A stretch of DNA of 7,601 nt, taken from the NCBI GenBank assembly GCA_046537735.1, contig JBKHKH010000097.1, forward strand, positions 1 through 7,601, written 5' to 3'. Positions 1-6,791 of the stretch are shown here, piece by piece (within the stretch, counting starts at the first letter, position 1; each line of letters starts with the position of its first letter). The position numbers were made by a program, and so were the translations under genes. The notes beneath the pieces were generated by a model, which searched no databases, was not told where the DNA came from, and saw nothing but the letters and a program-made list of their open reading frames with translations. The DNA comes from JdFR-22 sp046537735 (GTDB taxonomy: Archaea; Halobacteriota; Archaeoglobi; Archaeoglobales; Archaeoglobaceae).

Positions 1-62
1 ATTGATTTGGCTTAATTTAAGAAGTATTCGAAATTTCATCATTCTAATACAAGTATTTCTGA
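1..62. other. AT-rich region downstream of the operon
   Basis: This short flank follows the stop codon of the last minus-strand gene. It is strongly AT-rich. It contains an imperfect repeat of AAGTATT (around 21-28 and 52-58) and a short GTATT/AATAC inverted pair, neither strong enough to call a terminator. I see no gene in it. Transcription of the operon probably ends here or beyond the window edge, but no clear T-run is present. Confidence 0.3.
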
Positions 63-728
63 TTACCCCAATCTAATTCCATTCTCAACCTTTAAAAGAT
101 CGAGCAGTCCCCTAAACTCTCTTAACACCAGATCAGCTCCATCCATGCGCTCAAACCTTTTAGAACCATAAGCAGCATAAGCAGTCCTCATCCCCAACCT
201 CCTACCAGCCTCAATATCCCTATTCAGGCTATCACCCACAATCAAACTCTCCTCAGCATTAACCCCCAACCTCTCCAAAGCCAACTCCAAGGAATCAGTC
301 TCAGGCTTCCTCGTCCCCGTCATATCAGCAGAAACCACCACATCAAAGAACTCCTCCAACCCAACCCTCCTCAACCTGCTCACAGCATGCCCATTAAAAG
401 CATCAGTAACCACACCCAACCTCAACCCCATTCTCTTCAGCTTCTCAAGGGTCTCCCTCACCCCAGGATAAGGCCAAACACTCTGGAGTTTAACATCCTC
501 ATATATCCGGCAGCACTCTCCAAGTTCTGCATCAACCCCGACCCCCAGGTCCATTAAATAATCCTGAATGTTCCGGTGGTCCTCAAACCCATACCCCCTA
601 AAGAAATAATTCAGCAACTCCTCACCATCCCCCTCACCAATGTGCTCCACAACAGCATTGCATGCCTTCAGTTTAGCCTCATAGAACTCCAGGAGGGTGT
701 TGTCCATATCAAAGATAATTGCCTTCAC
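63..728 (-). CDS. HAD-superfamily (subfamily IA) phosphatase-like hydrolase
   Basis: Predicted cytosolic HAD hydrolase of about 221 residues, the usual size for a subfamily IA enzyme with an alpha-helical cap. All four HAD motifs are visible: motif I FDMDNT near the N-terminus with nucleophile Asp7 and Asp9, motif II in VVTDAFNG, the motif III lysine in TRKPETDS, and motif IV GDSLNRD, whose acids bind Mg2+. The family dephosphorylates small phosphorylated metabolites by an aspartyl-phosphate intermediate; the substrate cannot be read from sequence. The open frame extends to an ATG at 761, but I prefer the GTG at 728-726. It forms a GTGA start/stop overlap with the upstream PIN gene, has GGAG 8 nt upstream at 740-737, and leaves the usual very short N-terminus before motif I. 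It is the last gene of the operon and may be a housekeeping passenger. Confidence 0.88.
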   Translation of the reverse strand: MKAIIFDMDNTLLEFYEAKLKACNAVVEHIGEGDGEELLNYFFRGYGFEDHRNIQDYLMDLGVGVDAELGECCRIYEDVKLQSVWPYPGVRETLEKLKRMGLRLGVVTDAFNGHAVSRLRRVGLEEFFDVVVSADMTGTRKPETDSLELALERLGVNAEESLIVGDSLNRDIEAGRRLGMRTAYAAYGSKRFERMDGADLVLREFRGLLDLLKVENGIRLG

Positions 729-1725
729 CTCTCTATCTCCAGTTCCATTAGTTTCCTGCATATCCTTAAGTCCCTCTCAAAGTCCTCCACCATCTGCTGG
801 TCCAGAAACCTTAGCTTCAGATCCTCATGCCTCTTCTTACCCTTGAACTCCCCGAAGACCACCACAGAATTCAATTTCACCACTCCGAACACCATGGCCA
901 GATTATATACCAGCTCCAGCATCTGCTCATCCGTGCAGTGATCAGCACTGATAACGTGAGGATACTCGAACAAGAAGTACTCCAAGCCCTCCACCTCACA
1001 CATATCAACCATCGACACGTCAGCGGTCAACAACACTGGTAGGCAACCTCTCTCTTTCTCGAACCTCTTCACCGTCTTCACTATTATCCTGTCATTCTCC
1101 TCACTATCCCTAACAGACCCTTCAACCCCTCCACCTCCAGTGCCTTATCCCTTACTCTCTTACACTCCCTTAAAGCTATTCTCGCCTTCCTGGACCTCTT
1201 CATCCGCTTGTTGACCCACTCATCCAACAAGAAGTTCTGGTACTTCACAACCTTCTTCAACTCAGAGATCTGGTTTGGACTATACTTGTAGTTGAGAGCA
1301 CCCTCTACCTCCTCCTTCACCGTATCCACTAACAACAGATCATCCTCAAGACCAAAATTGGATAAGAACTGGTGATACAAAATATTGGTATCCGGACAAT
1401 AGTAGACCTTCTTCTGCAAGCTCCTGTACCTCTTGACCTTCTGCCTGAAAGCATCCTCATTCTCGTACCTGATAACCCCAGAGCTCAGCATGCACTCCAA
1501 TAGGTCCGCATACTCCGGCATCTCCTTACCCAGCTCCCCCAACTCCTCTACTTGTTTATCAAAGTCGTATTCACCTATCAACACCTTCAACCTGAAACCC
1601 TCTGAGTGTACAGCGGTGAGGATCTGGAAGTGAGGGTATAAGGGGTACATTAAACTGACATCTTCAAGCATGTTCACCAGGATCTGAAGCTCATCCCTGG
1701 AGACAATAACATCACGGTAATTCAT
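725..1725 (-). pseudogene. PIN-domain ribonuclease-like protein, interrupted by an apparent -1 frameshift
   Basis: Two adjacent reading frames together encode one PIN-domain protein of about 333 residues. Frame one (1725-1084, 213 aa) has a roughly 105-residue N-terminal region I do not recognise, then the PIN start with DTN (Asp112) and the acidic helix VKEEVEG (Glu138/139). Frame two, open from 1144 to 725, supplies the missing half: ENDRII with the third acidic residue, then VLLTADVSM with the fourth motif and the terminal strand. PIN domains are Mg2+-dependent RNases using these acids, so neither half alone would be complete. The span is 1001 nt, one short of a whole number of codons. One extra G in the GGGG run at 1129-1126 gives a smooth join. 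ATG 1725 has GGTGAT just upstream. A real mutation, a sequencing error, recoding, or a split protein restarting at GTG 1081 are all possible. Confidence 0.8.
1126..1129 (-). other. Probable frameshift site in the PIN gene (GGGG run)
   Basis: The shift must lie between 1144, just after a TAA in the second frame, and 1086, where the first frame ends in TAA. Within this stretch the G-run at 1129-1126 is the simplest place. Adding one G turns codons for EVEG-LKGLL into EVEG-VEGSVRDSEENDRII, which leads straight into the conserved PIN helix. The site is not a canonical X-XXY-YYZ slippery heptamer, so an indel is more likely than programmed recoding. Confidence 0.5.
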
Positions 1726-1731
1726 CGCTTA

Positions 1732-2202
1732 TCACCTCTTCCGCACTTCAGCAATGAAATCCCTCAACACCTGGTCCTTCAAAGGCTTCATCTTATAAGG
1801 TTTGGACCCCAAATCTTTCACCGCCAGATAGAAGACGTGATCCACCCTCAGCTTCTCAGCCGGTAACAAAGCCCCAGCAACCAGAGCTTTCCTGCCAGGA
1901 GTTATGTCCACAGCCACCGTGTAACCCTCCTGCTTCAACTCCTTGATCAGAGAATTCAATTTCAATCCAGCCTCAATGAACTCCGCCTCTCCAACAATCT
2001 CGGTCTTAACCTCAGGACTGAACCCGAATTCTTCCGATAGTATCTTTAAACCACTAACCGCTTTATCCACATCATCTGAATAGATGTCCTCGGCAAAGAC
2101 CTGCACCAGATCAGGGTAATACCCACTTTCGAGGATAGCATAATATGAATTAACCAATGCCCAGGTGGAGCGGCCCAGGATGGTGATCAAGGCTTTAGGC
2201 AT
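1732..2202 (-). CDS. Stand-alone CARF-like protein
   Basis: A protein of about 156 residues that looks like a single Rossmann-type CARF domain. It opens with a hydrophobic strand and glycine turn, ALITILGRST, as CARF domains do. A later strand is followed by DITPGRKAL (Asp99 to Lys105), corresponding in position and style to the D/N-x-T-G-G-x-K ligand loop of CARF proteins, and then by VFYLAV. CARF domains bind cyclic oligoadenylates or related nucleotides; some stand-alone versions are ring nucleases that destroy the signal. No effector domain is fused, so it could be a sensor subunit, a partner of the neighbouring PIN protein, or a ring nuclease. I chose ATG 2202 because GGTGAT lies 4 nt upstream; a GTG at 2211 would add three residues. 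It follows the TPR gene by about 35 nt, and its stop overlaps the next gene's ribosome binding site. Confidence 0.7.
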   Translation of the reverse strand: MPKALITILGRSTWALVNSYYAILESGYYPDLVQVFAEDIYSDDVDKAVSGLKILSEEFGFSPEVKTEIVGEAEFIEAGLKLNSLIKELKQEGYTVAVDITPGRKALVAGALLPAEKLRVDHVFYLAVKDLGSKPYKMKPLKDQVLRDFIAEVRKR

Positions 2203-2237
2203 TGATATCACCAGAAAATTCCCAAGTTCTCCAATCT

Positions 2238-3485
2238 TCAGAAGTTAGCTTTCTTAACATTCAGTATGTCCTCCAGTTCTTCCAGATCAGCTTTACCCTT
2301 TGACATGTAATTTTTGATCCAGTCCTCAACCTCCTCTGTCCTCCCCACCCCACTCTCAATTATTTTTTGTCGAACAGCTTCCCAGTCCTCAAGGTAGTGG
2401 TCGAACCATGATCTGTATTCCAGCTCCCTTTCACCGCACAGCATTGCTATCTTCTTACTCCTCTCCTGCATTAGTCTGAGTGTAACACTTGATTTGGGAA
2501 TAGGATAGGGGTATACTCTAACACACTCCCCCAGAACATCATGTGCTGTTGTCCTCAACCTGTACTTGAATTTCTCAATTTCGAACTCTTTACTGTCCAG
2601 CAGATCGTACACAAACTTACACTTATCTAACTCCAGTCTGGAAAGTTCGTACCTGGCCTCTTCAGTATCCATCAAACCTTCGCTGACCAGGTAGCAAACA
2701 TAAAAAGCATAAATGTCGGGATCACGGCTCCTTTTACTGGCCTTATCCAGAAGGTCGTCAATATTAAAAGGACCGCCCCGCAGGAACAGGGAGCAGGCGG
2801 CCTTAAAGTAGTACTCTGCAGCCTTTTCAGTCTGATCAAGGTGACCGTAAACTAAAGCGATGTTGTAGTAAACGCTAGTCCCAACATCTTTCAACACATT
2901 TTTGTGTTCAAGGGCCTCGAAGAACAACTCCAGAGACTCATCCAGCTTATCCAGATCAAAGTAAAGGTTTCCCAGATTATTGGCAGCTATGGCGTAATCC
3001 TCTTCATTGGTACCATATTTCTGGTAGAGGTCCATCAATAAAGTGTATTGATCCTGAAACATAACCTCAGATTTTCCGTACATTCTATTTACACCATAAA
3101 GGATCCCCAATGAGTTCATGGTTCTAGCCAGTTGTACAGCCTCTTCCGGTTTGTGATAAAGATTGATCCTGAGGTTGAAAGACTCCAGCAGGAATTCTTC
3201 AGCTTTAGTATAGTCTTTATTGACGTAGTAACTCCCCAGAGCCAAGCAAACCGACGCCAGGATCCTCCTGTAATTCTCCAGGGCAGTTCGCTTCCTTGCT
3301 TCTCTGTAGATCTCCAGCAATATCTGTTCATACACATGTATACACTCCAATTCTCTAAGATAGTACCTGAAATCAGCAGTTCCTCTTAAGCCCATCCTGA
3401 CGAACTCCTCCGTTATCTCGGGCTGAACTTCAATATCGGAGGAGACTCCAAAGAGGGCCTTAGTCAGAGACATAGCTCCCCCCAT
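2238..3485 (-). CDS. TPR-repeat protein
   Basis: An all-helical protein of 415 residues (411 if the ATG at 3473 is used). Residues about 76-235 contain four tetratricopeptide-like units, with motifs such as LALGSYYVNKDYTKAEEFL, NSLGILYG, ANNLGNLYFDLDKLDESLELF and YNIALVYGHLDQTEKAAEYYF. TPRs are protein-binding solenoids. The N-terminal 60 residues and the C-terminal 170 are also mostly helical and charged, with no domain I recognise and no catalytic motif. It is soluble, with no signal peptide or membrane segment. The likely role is a scaffold linking operon products, for instance the beta-CASP enzyme encoded just before it. The start overlaps the end of that gene by up to 26 nt, suggesting translational coupling. 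Start choice is uncertain: ATG 3485 has only a weak GAGAG upstream, while ATG 3473 has GGGGGAG but at very short spacing. Confidence 0.85.
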   Translation of the reverse strand: MGGAMSLTKALFGVSSDIEVQPEITEEFVRMGLRGTADFRYYLRELECIHVYEQILLEIYREARKRTALENYRRILASVCLALGSYYVNKDYTKAEEFLLESFNLRINLYHKPEEAVQLARTMNSLGILYGVNRMYGKSEVMFQDQYTLLMDLYQKYGTNEEDYAIAANNLGNLYFDLDKLDESLELFFEALEHKNVLKDVGTSVYYNIALVYGHLDQTEKAAEYYFKAACSLFLRGGPFNIDDLLDKASKRSRDPDIYAFYVCYLVSEGLMDTEEARYELSRLELDKCKFVYDLLDSKEFEIEKFKYRLRTTAHDVLGECVRVYPYPIPKSSVTLRLMQERSKKIAMLCGERELEYRSWFDHYLEDWEAVRQKIIESGVGRTEEVEDWIKNYMSKGKADLEELEDILNVKKANF

Positions 3486-4974
3486 CTCTCATTACTACAG
3501 CATTATCAAAGTTATCAGCAAACCAACCCGGATTCTCAGTGTGCACCGGTATCAGCACCTCCGGATCGACCTCCTCAATGATATGCCTCAATTCATCAGC
3601 GGAGACGTGTCCGGATGCATGATAGCCCTCCTCAAAGTAGGGCTTACCCTCAGCAACCCCAAAACCACAAGTCCTGAAATTAAACCTGGATAACCAGTTA
3701 TGCAACCGTAGAAAGTCGAACTCCTGCTCTTCAGTGAAAGCCTCCGACGAAGAGTAGACATACGTCCCCTTCTCTGGTTTGATGTCCAGCAAATGCTTCA
3801 GGTTATACAGGGAGAAGCACAGTATGTATTGCTCGGGGTTTCGGGATATCTCTGCAGGATCAACGTAAGCATCGCTCCATCTCTCTTCAACCACTTCCTC
3901 CCACTTATCCTTCCTGCCTTTCAACTCCCCATAGATCAAAACATCATCCATTCTGCAATTGCCATCAGCGCACTCGATGGCGTGAAGCATGTAGGCGTCC
4001 TTAGCGTTCACCACCAGCTTCCTCCCCTCCTTGTGTGCTATCTCCCTGAACATCTCCAGCCTCTCAAAGTTCCGGGGCGAGAAATCGGCTGTCACCAGAC
4101 CATCCGACTCCTCCACAGCATCAAGGCACTTCCGGAGAACGATCTCCTCCGAGTCATGATAATTCTCCTCTCTGCTGGTCCTGGTACCCTCAATGATCAG
4201 AACAGAGGCATCTCTGGCATTCTTGACGAAATGCCTGGTCTTATACCCGTACTTCCCGTGCAGCCTCAAGTCACCGGAGTAAGCCACCACACTATCCCCC
4301 TCAAGAACATAGCCGGTAGCCCCGTAGATGGAGTGATCCACTTCATAATCCCTAACACGGAAGGGTGTGCTACACTCACAGTAATGATCCACACACCCCG
4401 GGTCCAGCTTTTTGGCATTCCTTCCATCCTGACCCGGTCGGGAGCACATGAAATCCTTTAGGTCATCAGGTACAGAGCTCATGTAAAAGTCCCTACCCTT
4501 GTATGGCTCTCCCTTCGCCGACTTCAATACCCTGTCCTCTTTATCTCTCACCGTATAATAAGCAACCTCAGAAGCAAGCTTCGTTGCGGATACATCCCTC
4601 ATAGCTTTGACAATGGCACAAGTAGTTGGAGAAGCAATGAAAGGTATCTTCTCATCCAGCAGCCCGGCATTACCGCAGTGATCGATGTGAGCATGGCTGA
4701 AGAGCACTGCATCCACATTCAACCTGGGATAGGAGCTAATGTCGAGATCTGAGGGGACCACGTCTCTCCTGTAGATGTTCAGCTTGGGGATCAAGTCAAG
4801 GTAGAGCAGGTCGTGTATCCCCCTAACCCCTCTCTCTGTAATGAATTCAGCGAAATACTGGCCATATCGAGCGAAGTTCATCCCGAAATCCAGAAAAACT
4901 CCTCTCCCATTCTCCTCCACATATATCTTGTTACCTCCAATGGTTTCCGCACCATCATAAACCGTTATTTTCAT
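3460..4974 (-). CDS. RNase J-like beta-CASP metallo-beta-lactamase-fold hydrolase
   Basis: About 504 residues. The metal and catalytic motifs of a beta-CASP MBL enzyme are all present: SHAHIDHCG (His94, His96, Asp98, His99), VDHSIYGAT (His214), YSGDLRLHG (Asp235), motif A ADFSP (Asp297), motif B YHASGH (His452/456) and motif C PVHTE (His478). Related RNase J enzymes are Zn2+-dependent 5'-3' exo/endoribonucleases in the cytosol; the RNA or DNA preference here is unknown. Between the MBL motifs, residues 177-201 carry four cysteines (177, 194, 199, 201), not usual for RNase J and possibly an extra metal site. The frame stays open to 5133, but ATG 4974 is right: GGAGGTGG lies 3 nt upstream, it overlaps the RmuC stop by 20 nt, and homology-like sequence (ITVYDGAETIGG) begins there. 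This is probably a diverged paralogue, not the housekeeping RNase J. Confidence 0.9.
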   Translation of the reverse strand: MKITVYDGAETIGGNKIYVEENGRGVFLDFGMNFARYGQYFAEFITERGVRGIHDLLYLDLIPKLNIYRRDVVPSDLDISSYPRLNVDAVLFSHAHIDHCGNAGLLDEKIPFIASPTTCAIVKAMRDVSATKLASEVAYYTVRDKEDRVLKSAKGEPYKGRDFYMSSVPDDLKDFMCSRPGQDGRNAKKLDPGCVDHYCECSTPFRVRDYEVDHSIYGATGYVLEGDSVVAYSGDLRLHGKYGYKTRHFVKNARDASVLIIEGTRTSREENYHDSEEIVLRKCLDAVEESDGLVTADFSPRNFERLEMFREIAHKEGRKLVVNAKDAYMLHAIECADGNCRMDDVLIYGELKGRKDKWEEVVEERWSDAYVDPAEISRNPEQYILCFSLYNLKHLLDIKPEKGTYVYSSSEAFTEEQEFDFLRLHNWLSRFNFRTCGFGVAEGKPYFEEGYHASGHVSADELRHIIEEVDPEVLIPVHTENPGWFADNFDNAVVMRDGGSYVSD

Positions 4975-5998
4975 TTTCCACCTCCTCCAGTCCCGAAATT
5001 GAAGAGAAATAGCTTCGCATACTGTTGAAGGATTGCATTGTCTTACCCATGCTGGTGTGAGCGTTGCCCAAATGCTTATTGGTCTTACCGAGTGACTCCT
5101 CAAGCTCACCCATGTATTTGTCCAGACCATCAATTTTCTTCTGTATCTCTTCTGCTCTCTCAGAGATCTCCTCAGCCCTGATTCCAGCTGATATCAGGTT
5201 GAGGTAGGCGGGCAATACTGAGGGGGAAGACAGTATAACTCCTTTCTTTGAGGCGTTGACCACCACATGGGGAGCTTCGCTCACAAGTTGATAATAGATG
5301 GTGTCGGAGGGAACATACATGAAAGCGAAATCCATGGTTGTTTTTTTACCCACATATTTTCTTCCTACATCATCAATATGCTTTTCCACATCCTTCAGGA
5401 ATCTGTTCCAGAATCTCTCCCTTTCCTCCTCTTTTTCGGCCTTTCCAAAATTCTTAAGGTTTTCAAGGGGGAACTTGGAATCAATGCAAAGGTTCTTGTC
5501 GCTCTCTACCTGTATACAGGCGTCTGGAGTTCCTGTCTCGGGAATATTTTTCTGAAAATGCAACCTCTGAGAAGGGAACATGTCCTTGAGCAGATTCTCA
5601 AGCTGTAATTCCCCAAACTTCGCTCTCGACTGCTTTATCTCGAACATCGACTTCAAGTCAGTTGTAAGTTTTTTCAAATCGTTAGAGGTCTCCTTTAAAT
5701 TGCTTGCATCGTCATGGATCCCCAATTCTTTAAGAGAGGTTGTAAAAGCGCCTTTTATTACTTCTGTGTTTCTGGACATGGCGGATATAAAAACGTTCTC
5801 AAATACACTGGACGATGTCTGAAAGGTCCTGAGAACAGCGTTCTCTACTCCCTGCTCCATGTTTTGGTAGAGCTCATCGATTTTCTTGTGTGATTCCTCA
5901 AACTTCTCTTCTATATTATTCTCTACTTTTCTCTGCCTCAATAGAAGATATATCAAAACGATGACCAGGAAGGCTATAATATAAATGTAATAATCCAT
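4955..5998 (-). CDS. rmuC: Membrane-anchored RmuC-family protein (PD-(D/E)XK nuclease fold)
   Basis: 347 residues with the standard RmuC layout. A single N-terminal transmembrane segment (about 3-20, YIYIIAFLVIVLIYLLL) is followed by a basic stop-transfer RQRK and coiled-coil helices to about 120. The nuclease core then starts with RAKFGELQLENLL and contains TPDACI (Asp159) and CIDSKFPLENL (Asp173, Lys175), the PD-(D/E)XK signature. MYVPSD and a VLSSPSVLPAYL-type region follow, then a long C-terminal coiled coil (275-320). RmuC in bacteria limits DNA inversions and has been linked to handling of aberrant or invading DNA; it is less common in archaea. The anchor places it at the inner face of the membrane. 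ATG 5998 is one base after the stop of the regulator gene, with a GGGGGG run just upstream, and its end overlaps the beta-CASP gene by 20 nt. Confidence 0.92.
   Translation of the reverse strand: MDYYIYIIAFLVIVLIYLLLRQRKVENNIEEKFEESHKKIDELYQNMEQGVENAVLRTFQTSSSVFENVFISAMSRNTEVIKGAFTTSLKELGIHDDASNLKETSNDLKKLTTDLKSMFEIKQSRAKFGELQLENLLKDMFPSQRLHFQKNIPETGTPDACIQVESDKNLCIDSKFPLENLKNFGKAEKEEERERFWNRFLKDVEKHIDDVGRKYVGKKTTMDFAFMYVPSDTIYYQLVSEAPHVVVNASKKGVILSSPSVLPAYLNLISAGIRAEEISERAEEIQKKIDGLDKYMGELEESLGKTNKHLGNAHTSMGKTMQSFNSMRSYFSSISGLEEVENENNGL
4978..4985 (-). promoter_or_regulatory. Strong ribosome binding site deciding the beta-CASP gene start
   Basis: The sequence GGAGGTGG ends three bases before ATG 4974 and lies inside the end of the RmuC coding region. 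It matches the archaeal anti-Shine-Dalgarno very well and excludes the 53-residue N-terminal extension that the open frame would allow. Confidence 0.75.
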
Positions 5999-5999
5999 T

Positions 6000-6695
6000 T
6001 CATACCCCCCACAATATCTCTCCCAGATCTGTGACCTTAATCTTAACGTTCCTCCCTTCCTTCCTCCTCTTCACAAAACCCACATCCTCTAACCTGGCGA
6101 TGTGGTGGCTGATCCTCGACCTCTCGCTCTTGAACTCCTGACTATCCTTCTTCATACCAGGATTCAGTTTGAACACCAGCTCGTCCAGCGTCCTCTCCCC
6201 GTCAAGGGCATTTATTATCTCCATCTGCTCCTTCCCCGGCAGATTTACGGGTAGAATAGGGATTTCCACTATCTCCTCAATACCTACTTCCACATCGTTC
6301 TCATCGTATTGGGGTATGGAAGAGATCACCCTCGATCCGGTGACGCTGGCAGCGATGTAGGCCGCAATAGAAAATGTCCTCAAAGACCCGGAGACATTCA
6401 GTATGACATCCTCTTTCTGGGAGTTTATCAACTGCACCAGCTGGGATGCTGCTCTGATGGTATCCTTCTTATCCACCTCAGCCACCTCCGCATCCCACAC
6501 CGCCTTGACCTCACTCTCGATTTTCCGTGCAACCCTCCTCGCTATCTCTTCACCCCTTGATCTCTGCTCTCCCACCGCAAGTATTATCTTGCTCACCGGA
6601 TACTCTCTCAACACTTTGATGGACTCCAGCAGCCTGTTTTTGTGGTGACCCACGAACACTATCTGAACTGTCACAATACTGAATCGTTTTAACAT
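6000..6695 (-). CDS. CARF-like plus winged-helix transcriptional regulator (Csa3/DUF6293 type)
   Basis: 231 residues in two domains. Residues about 8-150 form a Rossmann-like CARF domain: strand QIVFVGHHKNRLLESIKVL, then ILNVSGSLRTFSIAAY (99-113), which matches the ligand-loop position of CARF proteins, with Ser-Gly-Ser in place of the commoner Thr-Gly-Gly. Residues about 155-231 form a winged helix-turn-helix, with recognition helix ERSRISHHIARLEDVGFVKR and a wing of basic residues. Csa3 of Sulfolobales has this layout and controls CRISPR loci in response to cyclic tetra-adenylate; the haloarchaeal DUF6293 family is a CRISPR-independent relative. As first gene of the operon it probably regulates its own transcription. 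Start is uncertain: ATG 6695 is the longest, but GTG 6674 would begin right at the first CARF strand and sits about 28 nt from a TATA-like box, as for a leaderless mRNA. Confidence 0.82.
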   Translation of the reverse strand: MLKRFSIVTVQIVFVGHHKNRLLESIKVLREYPVSKIILAVGEQRSRGEEIARRVARKIESEVKAVWDAEVAEVDKKDTIRAASQLVQLINSQKEDVILNVSGSLRTFSIAAYIAASVTGSRVISSIPQYDENDVEVGIEEIVEIPILPVNLPGKEQMEIINALDGERTLDELVFKLNPGMKKDSQEFKSERSRISHHIARLEDVGFVKRRKEGRNVKIKVTDLGEILWGV

Positions 6696-6706
6696 TACTT
6701 AAATTT
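6696..6706 (-). promoter_or_regulatory. TATA-like box for the minus-strand operon
   Basis: Read on the minus strand this is AAATTTAAGTA, close to the archaeal TATA consensus and preceded by an A-rich BRE-like stretch. It would place transcription start near 6674, at the alternative GTG of the regulator gene, giving a leaderless message. A second candidate (TTATGTATAA, 6715-6724) would instead serve the ATG at 6695. Confidence 0.4.
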
Positions 6707-6750
6707 TTTGTTCAATTATACATAATCAAGTAAATCATTCAAGTATGAAA

Positions 6751-6761
6751 AAATTAATAAA
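6751..6761 (+). promoter_or_regulatory. TATA-like box for the plus-strand zinc-motif gene
   Basis: The AT-only stretch AAATTAATAAA lies about 26 bases before 6783 and 35 bases before ATG 6792. This is suitable for an archaeal promoter with a very short leader. It is one of several AT-rich stretches in this region, so the exact box is uncertain. Confidence 0.4.
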
Positions 6762-6765
6762 CAAT

Positions 6766-6783
6766 GAGTTAAACATTTAACTC
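6766..6783. promoter_or_regulatory. Perfect palindrome GAGTTAAA-CA-TTTAACTC, candidate operator
   Basis: Two perfect 8-base inverted arms are separated by two bases, ending 8 bases before ATG 6792. The dyad falls between the TATA-like box and the start codon, over the expected transcription start, where a dimeric winged-helix repressor would block initiation. The divergently encoded CARF-winged-helix protein is the obvious candidate binder, but nothing in the sequence proves it. The stem is too AT-rich and wrongly placed to be a terminator. Confidence 0.5.
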
Positions 6784-6791
6784 TTACCAAC

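Noticed and set aside
729..761. Upstream ATG start for the HAD gene at 761
   Set aside because: It overlaps the end of the PIN gene and adds 11 polar residues before motif I; the GTG at 728 has better spacing and a GTGA stop/start overlap.
1084..1144. Programmed -1 frameshifting in the PIN gene
   Set aside because: No canonical slippery heptamer or obvious downstream stem-loop was seen, so an indel is the simpler reading, though recoding is not excluded.
3793..4461. Plus-strand open frame of 222 codons opposite the beta-CASP gene
   Set aside because: It is antisense to a gene with complete catalytic motifs, shows no recognisable domain and has no promoter or ribosome binding site.
4975..5133. 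53-residue N-terminal extension of the beta-CASP protein
   Set aside because: It lies wholly within RmuC in another frame, has tryptophan-rich non-conserved sequence, and the strong ribosome binding site supports ATG 4974.
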